A DNA stretch of 64,000 nucleotides from assembly GCA_963575745.1 (NCBI GenBank), contig CAUYUJ010015948.1:297861-361860 (forward strand). The letters are read 5' to 3'. The position numbers and the translations under genes were made by a program. Below the pieces are notes generated by a model, which was not told the origin of the DNA, searched no databases, and worked only from the letters and a program-made list of their open reading frames with translations. Of the stretch, positions 21,851 to 34,782 are shown one piece after another (the stretch's first letter is position 1; each line of letters starts with the position of its first letter). The stretch comes from Prorocentrum cordatum (Eukaryota > Sar > Dinophyceae > Prorocentrales > Prorocentraceae).

Positions 21851-22325
21851 GATGCGCGATGAGGATGCAAGGGCCTTGGAGGCCGTGCCGACACCGTTTG
21901 AGCGGGGCGCGGCCCGCGAGAGTGGCCGAGGATGGGCCGCATGGAAGCGATGCACGGCACACACCTTGGAAAGCCGCTCGTCCTTACTATACTATCAGGT
22001 GTTGACTGTGCTGGCTCACCACGCTGTGCGATCACCGCACCGCTTGGGGGGGCGACTCGGGCTGCCAGCTGCTCGGCAGCAGGCCACGGCGGCCACGCGC
22101 GCCGGGGGCCCCGGCGCGGTCACCCGATCGGAGAACGGGTCGGACGCTGGGGCCGCAGATCGGGGGCGGGGAGAGGGAAGATCGGAGGAGGCGGGGGGTG
22201 CAGCGGGGGGAGGGGTCAGGAGAGGGGGAGGGACGGGGGGGACCATCGCAGCGGGCTGGGGCCTGTTCGTCTCCTGGCGCTGGAAGCAGCGCACTCTCGC
22301 AGCAGCGGACACGGAGATAACGACT

Positions 22326-22327
<2 letters not shown>

Positions 22328-22376
<49 letters not shown>
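22328..22376. repeat. (CTG)16 microsatellite
   Basis: Perfect CTG run, followed by a GGA-rich tract (22430-22560). The open frames across it are not supported as genes. Confidence 0.9.
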
Positions 22377-22377
<1 letters not shown>

Positions 22378-22959
22378 TTCCCCCAGTGTTGTCGGCACTG
22401 CTCGGATCAAGGAGGGACGGGGAGGAGGGGATTGGAGGCGGGGGAGGGGGAGAGGGAAAAGAGGAGGAGGTGGAGGAGAAGGAGGAGGAAGAGGAGGAGG
22501 AGGAGGAAGAGGAAAAGGAGGAGGAGAAGGAGGAGAAGGAGAACAAGGATGGAAAGGAGGAAACGGAGCTGGAGGCGGAACTGGAGGAGAAGCGACGACG
22601 ACGGTGGCGTCGGCGGCGGCGGCGACCGAAAGCCGCTCCACACCCTGGCGTTTTTGTTTCCCTCGCTGGATCGGATCCCGACGGCTACCAGGCCCGAAGC
22701 GGGACCCCAGAGCCCAAAAGCGGCGCAGAATTAGATCGCACCTCGATCGATCCAGGGCACCACCGCAGCGATCACGATGAGGCGGCCGTCCGCCTAGTTG
22801 CTGGGCGCCGCCCCGCCCGCGCCTCCGCCGCCGCCTGCTGGGCCAGGAGGTCGCGCAGCCTCTGAGCGCGGGCAGATCGCGCGCGCACGAGTAGCCCCCT
22901 TGGAAGGCCAGTAGGCACGAGGCGAGAGACGACGCAAGACCACCTCGAGTCATGGAACA

Positions 22960-23330
22960 AAACCACCACGGAAGGTTGCTCTCGATGTTCGGCCTCGGGG
23001 GGCCCTTGCCGGGCCTCGGGACTGTTAACGAGCACCTCAGGATGGAAAGCCGGTCCCTGGGACGGGGTCCAGACCTCTGGGGGTTCACGTCGAGAGAAGA
23101 TCACGAGCTCTGGTGGTCCACCTCGGGGATTTACCTCGGGGGCTCCACCTCGGGGGTCTGGAACTAGAGGCATCCTAGATGGAGCCTGAGTAGCTTGGGT
23201 CGAAGGATCGCGCCGCATCCGCGACGTCGGCGTGGGAAAAATGGGGCTCCACATCGAGCCGCATCGTGTATGCATCAGCGATGCGGCGCGATCCGCCGAC
23301 CCCATCTGCTCGGACTCCAGGAGGCCTGGG
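22960..23330 (+). repeat. R4 composite repeat
   Basis: Lead tcgatgttcggcctcggggg, ggggtccagacctctggggg, then gatcgcgccgcatccgcgac and gatgcggcgcgatccgccga. Confidence 0.7.
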
Positions 23331-23369
23331 GGAACAGCAGACAATCTCACGAACGGCGAGCGTATGCAT

Positions 23370-23533
23370 GGTTGTGTCGGGCACGTCCCCGACGAACAAT
23401 CAAAATGGTCGAAACATGTTCACAACCAGTCAAAGCATCGTCCCCAGACTATTTTTGGACTATTTGTGAATATCACTCCTCCTCCTCCTCCTCCTCCTCC
23501 TCCTCCTCCTCCTCCCAGGACGCGCCCAACTTA
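23370..23533. mobile_element. R3 TIR element with internal (CCT)n expansion
   Basis: Left end gtgtcgggcacgtcccc, body with catcgtccccagactattttt, then gtgaatatcac. A (CCT)n run at 23467-23516 follows, then ggacgcgcccaactta as the right end. No target duplication is visible. Confidence 0.6.
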
Positions 23534-23634
23534 GATCTACGGCCACGCCCTCGCGGTCGGGTTTTCTTCGGGGCGCGACCCCGTGGCTGCGCGGTCGCAC
23601 GGACGCGTCCCGCGTGCGGGCACCTGCGGGAACA

Positions 23635-23637
<3 letters not shown>

Positions 23638-23703
<66 letters not shown>
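23638..23703. repeat. (GTC)22 perfect microsatellite
   Basis: Uninterrupted GTC units. Confidence 0.9.
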
Positions 23704-24401
23704 CCGCAAGAACACGCCCCGTGGCCACGGGGCCGCGGACCCCCGCGCGGATGCCGTCGGGACGCTGACCAGAAGGCTCGACACACAAAAGGGGCCCCAA
23801 GGACACGCAAACGTACGCACACAAGTTCAGGGATCCCCGATATGTTCCCACATCTTCTTGGTGTTCGTCTTCCCCCGTCCCCCCCCCCACACTTCCCATG
23901 TTTTCCCATAGTCCCCTGGGAATCGACGATTACCTGTGTCTGTTTGTGTATGCTTCCCCTTCTGAATGGAACGAAATCCTTTTTCCCAACTACGTCCATG
24001 AAGTCTGAAGGGACGCTAAGGGGGCTCGCCACCCCCCAAAAAAAGCGGAACGCATGCAAACCAAACGACCGGCCGAGACCATTTCGAAACGCAAGTGGGC
24101 CTCATTCAACGCCCCGACCGCATGTGCTCCGCCCACGACGAGCGCTGGTGAATTGCCGCTCCAAGTGCGAGTGGGCGGGACATCGCGAACAGTCCTAATC
24201 GCGGCTCGCGGACAGAGGCTCGAGAAATCGGGGCTCGAGGACCGAAGAAAGAGGCCGCTCGCGCTTGCACGCACGAAAGATATATATATATATATATATA
24301 CATATATACACATATATATATATACATCTACATATACATATACATGTATATATACATACATACATACATACATACATACATACATACATACATGCATGCA
24401 T

Positions 24402-25374
24402 ATTCCTCTTCCTATGTTTACAAGCCCGGGCGGGGGGAAAACCCGTCCCCCCCCCCCAAAAAAAAAAACGGACTCCTGGGATTTGGGGCTTTGGGAACCT
24501 CCAGACGGGCCTCGAAGCGGCCCCCGGGTCTCGCAGGGCGTTTTGCCAAGCCTTCCCAGCACACCTAGGGCGATCAGGGGGGTCATCGGAGACGTCCCAG
24601 AGACCCCCAAGACACCAAGACAGCACAAGAGCGTTCCAAGAGTGACCGACGTGACCTCAAGATGGCCCAAGAGGCCTCCAGGACGGCCCCAAAGAGGCCT
24701 CCAAGAGCACTCCCAAGAAGGCCCCCCGAGGCAAAAATCATTGATTTTGTGTCGGTTTTTGGTGAAGTCTGCGGTTCTCCTCTATTCGGCTTCCCAACGT
24801 TCCAAGACGACTGTCTTCTGGGCGTTCGAAGCCGCCTGGGGGGCTCCAAAATCGCCCCACAACCATCCGAAAGGACTTCCAGGCAGTCCAAGAGAGCCCC
24901 AAAACTGCACAACAAGGGTCCAAGATGGCCCTGAGAGAGCCCCATGGCGGCCCAAGATGGCCCAAAGACACCCTCCGAAGCATTCCGAATCGTGACCCGG
25001 TCGTTCAGGGAGACCGCGGTTGGAGGCAGGGTGTCCCGAGGAAGCCCCCGGAGGCCCCCAGAATACGCCCAAGAGGCCTCCATAAGGCCGTAAGAAAGCC
25101 TGAAACTACTTTTGTGAGGCCCCCAGAGGCGCTCCAAGGAGGAGCCTCCGCAAAAAAGAGCTGAGGAGGATGGGGAGTGTGCGCAGGGTATGGCGAAAAT
25201 AAGAAAACAGAAGCATGGAGAAAAGATAACGAATAACATTATTACAGCGGCGATGCCGGAAAAGGCAACAAGGATTTATCGCTAAATTGTCGGCTTGACC
25301 TTCCTGCTATTTCGCCGGCATACCAAACTTCAAGGACCAAGGTGCATGGCGCGAAGCGCCACTGCAGTCTTGTA
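24402..25374 (+). repeat. R1 dispersed repeat, copy 1
   Basis: Begins attcctcttcctatgtttac, then cccgggcggggggaaaaccc and a C/A tract. The body is full of gatggcccaagaggcctcca and ggagaccgcggttggaggca. It ends with catggcgcgaagcgccactg and cagtcttgta. tggcgc-gaa-gcgcca is a perfect hairpin near the end. A TA/CATA microsatellite precedes it. No credible coding frame. Confidence 0.85.
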
Positions 25375-25414
25375 CTTATAGATGTGAGTGTGTATGTGTG
25401 CGTGTATATATGCA

Positions 25415-26192
25415 TGCGTAGCACCCCGCAAATGCGGATAAGAGTGAGGGTGCCGTGGGGACGTCGGCAGTCTGCGAGACTCTGGAGAAGCCCGCCGCAG
25501 GCGCCAAAGTTTCACTTATTATTGAACGAGCCCGCCGCAGGCGCCGATTATTTCGTTAACCAATGTGGATAGGTCGCAGGTGGGTCGCGGATGGGTCGCA
25601 AATGGGTCCAGGCTGGGTCGCGGGTGGGTCACGGGTGGGTCGCGGGTGGGTCGCGGGGTGGGTCGCGGGTGGGTCGCGGGTGGGTCGCAAGTGGGTCGCC
25701 AACGGGTCGCGAACGAGTCGCTAATGAATCGCGGGGTGAGTCGCGGGTGGGTCGCGGGTGGGTCGCGGGTGGTCGCGGGGTGGGTCGCGGGTGGGTCGCG
25801 GATGAGTCACGGGGTGTGGGTCGCGGGGTGGTGGGTCGCGGATGAGTCGCGGGTGGTTGCGGGGTGGGTCGCGGGGTGGGTCGTTGGGTGGGTCGCGGGG
25901 TGGGTTGCGGGGTGGGTCGCGGGGTGGGTCGCGGGGTGGGTCGCGGGGTGGGTCGCGGGTTGGGTCGCGGGTGGGTCACGGGGTGGGTCACGGGGTGGGT
26001 CGCGGGGTGGATCGCGGGGTGGGTCGCGGGGTGGGTCGCGGAGTGGGTCGCGGGTGGGTCCTGGTTGGGACGACGACAGCAAACAACAACAACGCAACAA
26101 CGGAATAACGCAACAAGCAGAATCCTCACCACGGATCCCCACTTCAGCCACGCACCCAGGGACAACGAATGACCGTTCGGCCCCCTTACTCT
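25415..26192 (+). repeat. R5 composite, copy next to R1 copy 1
   Basis: gtagcaccccgcaaatgcgg, two gcccgccgcaggcgcc motifs, the gggtgggtcgcgg array (25566-26060), a short interrupted CAA stretch and the tail ccacttcagccacgcaccca with atgaccgttcggccccc. It lacks the CCT-rich section. Confidence 0.8.
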
Positions 26193-26215
26193 GAACATTA
26201 TATATATATATACAT

Positions 26216-26246
<31 letters not shown>

Positions 26247-26602
26247 AAAAAAAAACAAAAAAGGAGAGACAGAGGGAGAGGGAGAGGGAGAGAGAGAGAG
26301 AGAGAGAGAGACCAAAAAAGAGGCAAACCTTCGGAAAGAAGCGAGGATTCCAGACCCCCATCACGCCGTCCGAGAAAATAACAGAAAAGATACACGAATC
26401 TCGGACTCCGCGGGTTGCTTGGGGGGGGGGGGGCTCGCCACGACCCCAGGACTCCAAAGATGAAGACATGGGCCCGGACAAGGGGCGCAGACCTCCGAGG
26501 GGCCACCTCGCAACGCACACCACGAGCACGAGAGGCTCGGCGTGTGGGAACGAGGCTCGAGCCCCCATGGACCCTCGGCCCCGAGCTGGCCCTGGGTTGG
26601 GC

Positions 26603-26828
26603 GCCCGAGTTATCCGGGATAACTCGGGTCCGGGGTAACTCGGGCTTGGATTCCCGAAAAAAGGAACCCGAGTTACCCCTGACCCGAGGTACCCCTGATG
26701 ATTCGGGGCTCTGGACGCCCGAATTATCCGGGGTAACTCGGGTCCGGGGTAAGTCGGGTTCGGATTCCCGAAAAACGAACCCGAGTTAGCCCTGACCCGA
26801 GTTACCCCTGATGATTCGGGGCTCTGAC
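26603..26828. repeat. 114-bp tandem duplication rich in self-complementary ccgagtta
   Basis: gcccgagttatccgggataa at 26603 and gcccgaattatccggggtaa at 26717. The interior holds taactcgggtccggggtaac and acccgagtta, which can pair with each other. Confidence 0.8.
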
Positions 26829-27289
26829 TGGGGGCGATTCCCTGAGCAGCCTATCTGTGGCCCATCGTGGACCCCCATCGCGACCCCCTCCCGCGCCACC
26901 GCAAAAGGCCGTTCGGGGCATTCGCCCGCAAGGGTGCGCGTTTTCCACCCTGGGCCGAGACGAGACCTCCAACGCGTTGGGCAAACTATTGGCGGTCGTG
27001 GTTTGCAGATTTGGGCCTCTGGCGCCCCGCCTCGGGCCGGCAACAAAAAGGTCGATTCGGCACGAGAAGCGGGAAGAGGTAGAGACTTCTCCCCGGGGGC
27101 CCTGCATTCGCAGGCCGCAGGTCCCCTGGGCCTCGTCCGCTTGAGAACCCACGGGAGACGTAGGTGCCCAGCCACGTGCCATTAATATGGCCACCCAGTC
27201 CACGAGGCCAGCCTCGTGCTACAAGCAAACGTTGCCGGACACGTAAGACTCATTTCGCTCCCAAGCGACGCCGTGGTGAGGGAGACGTT

Positions 27290-27490
27290 GGGAGTGGAAG
27301 TGGGAAGCATCGGCCTCGAATCGGCGATACCTCGCCGACATATTGGCGTTAGGCCCCCGGTCGCGACTGCGCACGTTCCTTGGCAGGGTGGGCAATGAGG
27401 CCCCTATCGGCGATCAATGGGCGATTCGGGATTCATGCATCCTCCCCCGAGCCAATCCCCCCTTACCGTTGTCCCCGGAGCACTCTCTAT
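27290..27490 (+). repeat. R4 partial copy
   Basis: ggcgatacctcgccgacata and ccctatcggcgatcaatggg match 15545-15650. Confidence 0.6.
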
Positions 27491-28742
27491 CTCATGATTG
27501 TTCGCGATGCCGCCTGTAACCAGCCCCGCCTCCCCCCCCTGGCAACGTCACGATTTGCGCCAGCGCCGTCTGAGAATCAGCCAGTCCTGCGCATTCCCAG
27601 ACGGCGCGACTCGTGGCGTGATCGGCCGCCTCCCTCCTCCCCACGCCCCTCACGCCCGTCATCGCCAGGGGATCTACAAAACTGCTGCCTGAAGTAGTCA
27701 AAAAACCTTCGCGCCCTGGGGAGATCACAGAGAAACCTGCGCGCTTTGGCGCGCGCGGGGCCCACGGATCCCCGCCGAGCGAGCCCACGGGTGACCGCGG
27801 GGCCTCCGCGTTGGCTCCACCGCCAGGTCGGCCGTCATGAGCTGCACCAGCTGGCGGGGGGGGCAGTGGGGGCTGGCTGCTCGCCCTTCACCCACGTGGC
27901 AGAGCACCATGCAAGCATGGACTGGAGCTTCGAGGATCTGGCCCGAGAGCGCCAGATCCACGGGTCTGGGAATGCGCCCCCCCGAAACACGCAGCCGGCG
28001 CCGTCTGATTTGGCGAGGGAGCGCGTCACTGCTGCATGGGAAGGGGACCCGTCGCTAATCCGTGCGCCTGAATCTGTGTTTGCACGCAAGGCATGGCCAA
28101 TGCCACGTAGCTTGGCCAATGTCACGCAGCTTTCGGGCCTGAACTCGGCTCTCCGGCAGCCGTTCGGGACGATTCGGGCACCCCTGAAAGCCCCCCGGCG
28201 AGGCGCAGCTGCTGGAGAAATCGTAAGGCTGGGAAGCCGCCGAGAACAGAAGAACACGTCCGAAAATCTTAACATCGAACCCGAAACCCCTCCCCGTAAA
28301 CATCGGGTGGAGGAGGAGATGCCCCCCCACGCCCATGGCGCAAGAGGCCCCCCACCTGCAGCGCGCCGCGCGACGCGGCCCTGCTGCACCGGGGGCACAG
28401 CGCCGCCGGCAGCTTCGCCTGCCCCCCGCCGCCGCTGCGGCGTCGTCGCCGTTGCCGCCGCCACAATCGCCGTCGGTGACGCCACAGCCGCCGCCGCTGT
28501 CGCCGCCGCCGCCGTCGTCGCCGTCGCCGTCGCCACTGGTGCTCTCGCCGCCGCAGGTTTGACGTAGTCGTCGCCGTGGTCGTTGCCGTAGTCGTCGACT
28601 TCCGTCGCCCCTGGGCAAGCCGAAGCCGCGTCACGACACCTCCCACGCCATGGTTGTCTCCGGGCGCGGGCGCCACAGCGCTCTCGACTCCATCCTTGAG
28701 GCCAGCCTCTAGCCTCATTCGAACACCGCGACTTGGCTTTAT
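27491..28742. other. Unassigned GC-rich DNA
   Basis: 28410-28590 is a gccgccgtcgtcgcc-type low-complexity stretch. No family motif in any frame. Confidence 0.45.
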
Positions 28743-28894
28743 CATAAACTTCCTGTGGTCCGCGCTGATGTCTTGGATCGGTGCTGGACCCCCCCCCCCT
28801 GGCGCGCGACGCGCGCCAGGGGCGGCGCCGGAGGCGCCGTCAGGTGGGCTCCAGCGCCGATCCAAGAATCCGCGCGGACCGCCGAAAGTTTATG
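28743..28894. repeat. R7 hairpin element, copy 1
   Basis: Long inverted ends (cataaacttcctgtggtccg/cgcggaccgccgaaagttta) around a central perfect stem ccctggcgcgcg-a-cgcgcgccaggg. Foldback-type, non-coding. Confidence 0.65.
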
Positions 28895-29110
28895 ACTATG
28901 TCTTGCTCTGTTCCTCGACTCTCTCGGCGGCGCCGCCCAAACCCTATGCCGACCATCGGTTCTCCGTTATTTTTGGTGGGATGCGGGGCAGTGTCCGGAC
29001 TTCGCGCCGCGTACTCACCGAACTCCGAGACCCTGCCCCCGCCGCCCATCGAGTTGCCCGGTTATTGTTGCTCGGCGAAGCCAATGTTCGGCTTGCGCCG
29101 CCGACTTCTG

Positions 29111-29752
29111 TTAGGTCGGGCATGTCCCCTACAAGCGGACTTTGGCCAACAAAATGGACATGCCCCGAAAATATTACGGTACTAGGGAAAAAAAACCCAA
29201 TCATTACATTTTTAGGGCTGTATGGGCTATGGGGCTATACGGCTATAGGACCATAGGGCTAGGGCTATGGGACTATAAGGCTATAGGGCTATAGGAGCAT
29301 AGGGCTATAGGGCTAGAAGGCAATCAGGCTATAGGGCTATAGGCCCATTAGGGCTATAGGGCTATAGGACTATAGGGCGATTGGTCTATAGGGCATAATG
29401 ACTACAGGGTTATAGGGCTATAGGGCTACTGGGCCATTCGGACTATAGGTGTATAGGGATATAAGGCTGTAGAGCTATAGGGTTATAGGGCGGTAAAGCA
29501 CCCGGGCACCCCCGGGGAACCAGGGGCACCTCCGGGCACCCTTGGGCACCTCCGGGCACCCCCGGGCACCCGAGCGTGCGGCGAAAACCGGCGGCAAACC
29601 GAACCTAACCATATGAATCCGCTAGGACCCCTACAGAGGCAAGCTTTGATTGGGGAAAAATCAAATATTCAGACATGGTAGAAAAATCAACCCCCGACTA
29701 TTTGCTTTGTATTTTTGCACATTCCCCCTATAGGGGGACGGGCCCGAGTTAA
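29111..29752. mobile_element. R3 TIR element expanded by minisatellites
   Basis: Left end ttaggtcgggcatgtccccta, right end gggggacgggcccgagttaa. The flanks gacttctg and ggctgctg match at 6 of 8 positions. The interior is filled by a ggctatag array (29215-29490) and a gggcacctccgggcacc array (29498-29575). Confidence 0.65.
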
Positions 29753-29760
29753 GGCTGCTG

Positions 29761-31274
29761 CTTCTGCACCCCACGGGCCCCGAAGATGACAGGCCCCGCG
29801 GGGGCCCACGGCCGTGCGAAGAGCGCCCGCAGAAACGCCTCCGAGGCCGAGCGCCTCTCCGAGGACGAGCGCCTCTCCGAGGCCGAGCGCCTTGGCGCGC
29901 GGCCCCCAGCACCCCGCGCGTGCCCGCGCGACGCGCGGGGGCCTTCGCGAGGCGGCTTGCCTTCAGAGTCTGGCAAATCCCACCAGCCCTTTTCAGGGTG
30001 TAGGTCGTTCAAGGAGCTTCCTCCCCCACGCCCCTCCTTCTTCCCCTTCGGGACGGGGTGTACCCCTCCCCCAACCCCCTCCCCTGGACCCGGACGGGGG
30101 GTTCCGCGGGTAGTTGGAGCGTCCACGACGGCCTCGACGAGGAAGCCCAAATCAGTGGTTGCACTAAGGTTCTGGCCCCATGTAACGCAATTCCTCAGGG
30201 TATCGTTTCTGGATGGGCTGGCAAGGTTGCTTTATTTGATCGCGACCGCGGCGAAAGAGGTCGGGCGGCGCCCAAAGAAAAGTGGTGGGGTTACCTCTTC
30301 GTTCGCAACCGCAAGCGGGCAGCCGCGCGGCGTCCACAGTCGAAAGAAGCCAAGCCTACGTGGAGCAAGGCAATGCCCAAACTACAGCTGGCAAGCGAGG
30401 AAAAGAAACGGGGGCGGCAGGGAAGGCGACCGACGACAGACGAGGAAGAGAGAGGAGAGCAGGGTACTAATGCAACGCTCAAAGGCGGGAGATCGAGCCC
30501 AGGAGCGCCAGGAGCACGTCGCCTTCCAAATACATGCACCGCGAAAGAAGCCAGCGTGTGGCCTAAATTCCGCGTGAGCCCGCCAAGAACGGGCAGAGAG
30601 TACCGCGACCATGAACCAGCGGCCAGAGGAACCAAACGACGGCCCGCGCCAACGAAGAGCATGCCCAGGAAGGACCCAGAAGCGCCAGCCGCGGGCCGAA
30701 CCGACGTATCGGAAGCTGTCCACCCCGCCCGTCCTCCGAGGCCGACGCGGGACAGCCGACGTAGAGCGGGACCTGCAGGCCCGCGCGCCCCAGGGGGAGC
30801 ACGGAGGGCTTGAGGCGTCCTGCTGAGGGGGGGCGGCTAACAGCCGCGAAAAATTGTGATGTTCTTTGGGTGGCGGCAAACAGCCGCTGGAGGGTTGAGA
30901 ATGCCACTGTCGGCACGCTCGGACTCTCCAACGGGGTCCGCCCGCGTCGGTCTGGGTCCAGGGGGGGGGGGACTCTGGAGCTCCAGGTGGACCCAAACCG
31001 GGGCGCAGAGCTCAGGGATGGGACCTCCTGAGGCTGGGGGGGAGACCTGGAGGGGCGCAGAGCTCAGGGAGGGACACTCCTGGCAGGTTAGACTCTGGCA
31101 AGCTGCTCTTGGACTCAGTTCACACTATGGCTCAGACTCGGGCGGGATCCTCTTTCGACTCGGTCCGCCCACTCCACCGCCGGGTCAAGTCGTGCGGGCA
31201 CGCGAAAACGTGCAGGCGAGCCCCGGTTTCTGCTGCAGTCAGACGTCTTGCCCGGCATCGCCATCCCCAACCCC
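29761..31274. other. Unassigned GC-rich DNA
   Basis: A small gaggccgagcgcctctccga repeat at 29840-29893. Open frames on both strands are compositionally biased. Confidence 0.45.
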
Positions 31275-31285
31275 CATCCATGCAA

Positions 31286-31452
31286 CTAGGGCTCCCAACT
31301 TCGCGCTTCGCGCTGCGCGAAGCGCGAAGCGCGAATAACTTCGCGCCCTCGCGCCGCCCCCCCAAAGGGAGAATAGGAGGACGAGGAGGAGGGGGGAGGA
31401 GGAACGAGGACCGCGAAGCGCGAATAACTTCGCGCCCTCGAGGGAGCCCTTG
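31286..31452. mobile_element. R2 TIR element, copy 4, with 11-bp flanking repeat
   Basis: Ends ctagggctccc and gggagcccttg. Flanked by catccatgcaa at 31275-31285 and 31453-31463. Confidence 0.88.
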
Positions 31453-31463
31453 CATCCATGCAA

Positions 31464-32539
31464 GCAAACTTGCCAGAATCAAGAAGACGCCTCTGGCCAG
31501 GCCTCCGGGGCCCAGGCTGCCCGCACGGGGGCTCTGAGCGGTCGAGCGCCGCCCGCCCCTTGGCGTTGTGGCCCCTCCTGCGGCAACTCCGCGGGGGCCT
31601 CAGAGGCCGTCATGCTGCCTCTTGCGAATCGAGGCTGGCCGACACGAAACGACGCTGATCGGTGCTGAATCGGCGCTGAATCGGCGCTCATCGACGCTAG
31701 CTCGGCGCTTCCTCATCGACTACCAAAGGCTAGCACACGCAAATGCATCCCGAAGACCGAACTGCGAGGACACACAAGGCTCCCACGAAATGCTACATAT
31801 CGAAGGCCCCGGGCGCCCGATACCCCGAGCGCGGCACTCCCTCGGAGGCCTGGAGGGCGTCACAGACACGCGCAGCAGCACAGCACCAGAAATTGTTATC
31901 GTCATTGTCGTCAGCGTCGTCGTCGTCGTCATCGTCGTCATCACCTTGTCATCTTGTCATCATCGTCGTCGTCATCATTGTCATCAGTATCAGCGCTTGC
32001 CCCCACCGACGGGAAGAGGATCCTGATCTCGGCAGTGGTGGTAATACCCGAGCTCGTTGGGGAGCCGAGAGGTTACCGCCAGCACCGAGATCCAGAATCA
32101 TCGTCCCCCAGTGGAGGCAGCCCCCTCTGTGCTGGTGCAGGTGCAGATTTCAACGCCCCCCGCTTCCTCCCGCCCAGCGGGGCCAGAGCAGGCTGGGTGG
32201 GAGGGTCGCGCCGCACAGCCGCCACCGGTTCGGGGCGCCACGCGGGGCAGTGGGGCGCGCTCCAAGGCGATGCCTCAGGGGCTCCTCTCCCTCCCCTCTG
32301 GTTCCAGCTCCTTTTCGCCCCGCCCAGTCGCCCGAACCTGATCATTCATCCTCAACTTCCTCCTCGTCCCCACCCTCCTCCGCCTGCTGCTCCAGCTCCA
32401 CCTCTAGCCAGCACGGGGGCTTTGGTCCCAGGGTCCCAGGGTCCCCGTCCAGCCGGGCAAGACGCAGAAGGCCCCGATCAAATCGCCTCAGGGACCCGAG
32501 GGCTTTCCATGGAGCCAACTTTGTATCCAGGGTCGTTAC
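31464..32539. other. Unassigned DNA with GTC/ATC microsatellite
   Basis: 31890-31995 is GTC/ATC-rich. No gene. Confidence 0.45.
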
Positions 32540-32547
32540 TTGAAGGT

Positions 32548-32678
32548 TCAGGTCGGGCATGTCTCCCCACAGGCGGATTTTGACTGAACATACTCCAAAG
32601 TGGTATAACAAATCGTACCCAGACTGTTTTGTGACTATTTTTGAATATTCCCACTGTCGAGGGACAGGCCCGACTTAA
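32548..32678. mobile_element. R3 TIR element, 131 bp, 8-bp TSD
   Basis: Starts tcaggtcgggcatgtctccc and ends gagggacaggcccgacttaa. Flanked by ttgaaggt at 32540-32547 and 32679-32686. The shortest clean copy. Confidence 0.88.
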
Positions 32679-32686
32679 TTGAAGGT

Positions 32687-34245
32687 CCTGGGGCCTGGGA
32701 GGTGTCCAGGGAGCCCAAAAGCGTGAAAGAGCCTCCGCCCGAAAAGCGGAGGCACCCGATGATAGGGAAGCAGGCGTGCCGTCAGGCGACGCAAGTGGGG
32801 GGGAGGGGGGGCAAGAGAACAGAGGAAGCAGCGACTCCAGTGGCAGCACTTTTCCTTATTCAATGTCTGTGTCATAGATGAAGTCACCACAGGCAAGGCC
32901 CTTAAATCAGAATGCAATCGCGCAAATCGGCGACTCTGTGCTTGGGGTAATGAAGAAATTCAATACAAGGGCACGCGGTGAAAAGTGTTCGGCAAGAAGA
33001 ACGCCATTTTTGGCACTCCGATGAATGTACCATTCGTGAAAAATAGCGCCTTGCTCGGCACACGCGCGCCTTTGCTGGCGCGCGCGAAGACGTTAAGATC
33101 TGATTCCTTCATTGCGTTACCACGGACTTTTTGGAGCGACGATCGCTGCCCCAAGACACCAAGGCAGATAAGGATGATCAGTATCTTATTCGTGAAACTG
33201 CGGGACTCCATCCCACATCCAGACAACAAGCATCTGGCCATGCTGGCGCGCGTGAACAGGAGACTGCAATTCGCGCAGCCACGCCGGCGCACACGCGATC
33301 ATCTTGATTCGTCACGCTTCGATGGTGGCGATGTCCTTGTCGGGGCTTGATGCTTTCCGCTGGCCCCCACTTTTAGGAGTGGCACTGGCCAAGCAGACCT
33401 CCCTCTGTCCCAAATGGCCTGCACAACATCGCGTCCGAATTCCAGGATGGCTTCCGACGGCCTGTCAGAGGGGCCCCCCCCCAAAGGCCCCACGCTGGCC
33501 CCACGGTGGCTCAAACGTAGCTTCAAGGTCAGCTTTGGAGCCCTTAACGAACGTACCCCTGGAACCATACGGTGGGGGCATTGGATAAAAAACTCTCAAA
33601 TCAAAAATCCAGGGTATGGAGGCCGGTGGAACTCCAATCGAGGCTTGGCCATGGATATCACCGCCGCCCTCATCAGATAAGCAACCCTCCAGGGCCTGCA
33701 GCATCCTGAGCGCATTCCTTAACCAATGCCCCCACCGTAACAGTCTATCAAGCGAAGCGCGTTCAGTTTTCAATCCTATGCGCCCGACCACACGGTAGCT
33801 CTAGGACAAGCCGAAGAACGTCTCAATGGCCCCATGAGGGCCCAAAGAAAGGTCCAGGTGGGAGAGCCCCTACGAAGCCCAGAGAGGAGCCCACTGCCCC
33901 CAGCGCAGCCGCAGAAGGTCCTCAGGGCCCTACAGGCCCTAAAGAGAGCCCAGGGAGGACCCCAAAATGATTCCGAGAAGATTCCCATACGGTCGAGGGT
34001 TTTGGGAGTTTTGGCACACGCACGCCGAGACCATACGCATGATCTTTTCTTCGACCCAGGGGACCACATTGATTTGCATTTCGAAGAAATTGTGTCCCTG
34101 GTGCCCGCCCTGACTTTCCCTGCTGCGCAAACGTCGAACATCCTCGTGAACTTGTTTGGGACCCACGCTCGACAAAGCACGGCCAACCGTCCAGTGTTCC
34201 GAACACCCCTGCTTCCATTACTCGGTATCTGTTGCTATGTAGAGA
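32687..34245. other. Unassigned DNA downstream of AMT1
   Basis: 32880-33330 is less GC-rich and open on both strands, but no motif is recognised. A missing 3' AMT1 exon could lie within or near it. Confidence 0.4.
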
Positions 34246-34439
34246 CTAGTCGATTCGCTTGTCATGGTTCGTGGGCCGTGCGAAACCAACACGCCGAACG
34301 ACCAGGATGTACGGGTACCCGCAAGACAGGGTTGCGCCAGCGGTGCAGTGCGCACGGCGGTGCGCATCTGGGAGAGGTGGAAGAGGGGTGGCAACGATCG
34401 ACAGGAGTATACCCTGGAGCGGACATGTAACGACACATG

Positions 34440-34441
34440 TG

Positions 34442-34472
<31 letters not shown>

Positions 34473-34475
34473 CTC
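34440..34475. repeat. (TC)n tract 3' of AMT1
   Basis: TC dinucleotides that read as RERE on the minus strand. It lies beyond AYAIP and argues against the long AMT1 tail frame being coding. Confidence 0.8.
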
Positions 34476-34782
34476 TCCATGCCCCGTGTCTACCTCCCTC
34501 CCCTCCCTCCTCCTCGCCCTCCCCATTACCTGCCAACCGTGTTGCTCCATTTCCTGTGTGTGTCCTCCTCCCCTTCCAGCACAGTCGCTTCAAAAACAAC
34601 CTCCTCCTCACCCTCCGCCTCGTCCTCCCCATATTGCCGTGCCAACTCGGAAACGTTCTCCAACATCCTCGCGGATGCCATGAATCGGAGGCCGGGAGAA
34701 TGGCGCAAGCCTCTCGTGTGCTTGAGTGGCTAGATGATGCACTCAGCGTGACACTCTTCCCTGGGCTCACGTACTCCACAGC

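Noticed and set aside
21852-22865. 337-codon frame with poly-Cys and poly-Glu
   Set aside because: Generated by (CTG)16 and a GGA tract.
25340-25374. Helitron 3' end (hairpin tggcgcgaagcgcca near the R1 terminus)
   Set aside because: The sequence after the hairpin lacks a CTRR end, and no TC start or A-T insertion site could be shown.
25566-26060. CRISPR-like array
   Set aside because: Units are 12-14 bp direct repeats without spacers; it is a minisatellite.
34246-34782. C-terminal extension of AMT1
   Set aside because: Beyond AYAIP similarity to AMT2 stops and the frame reads RERERE through (TC)n, so it was left out of the gene.
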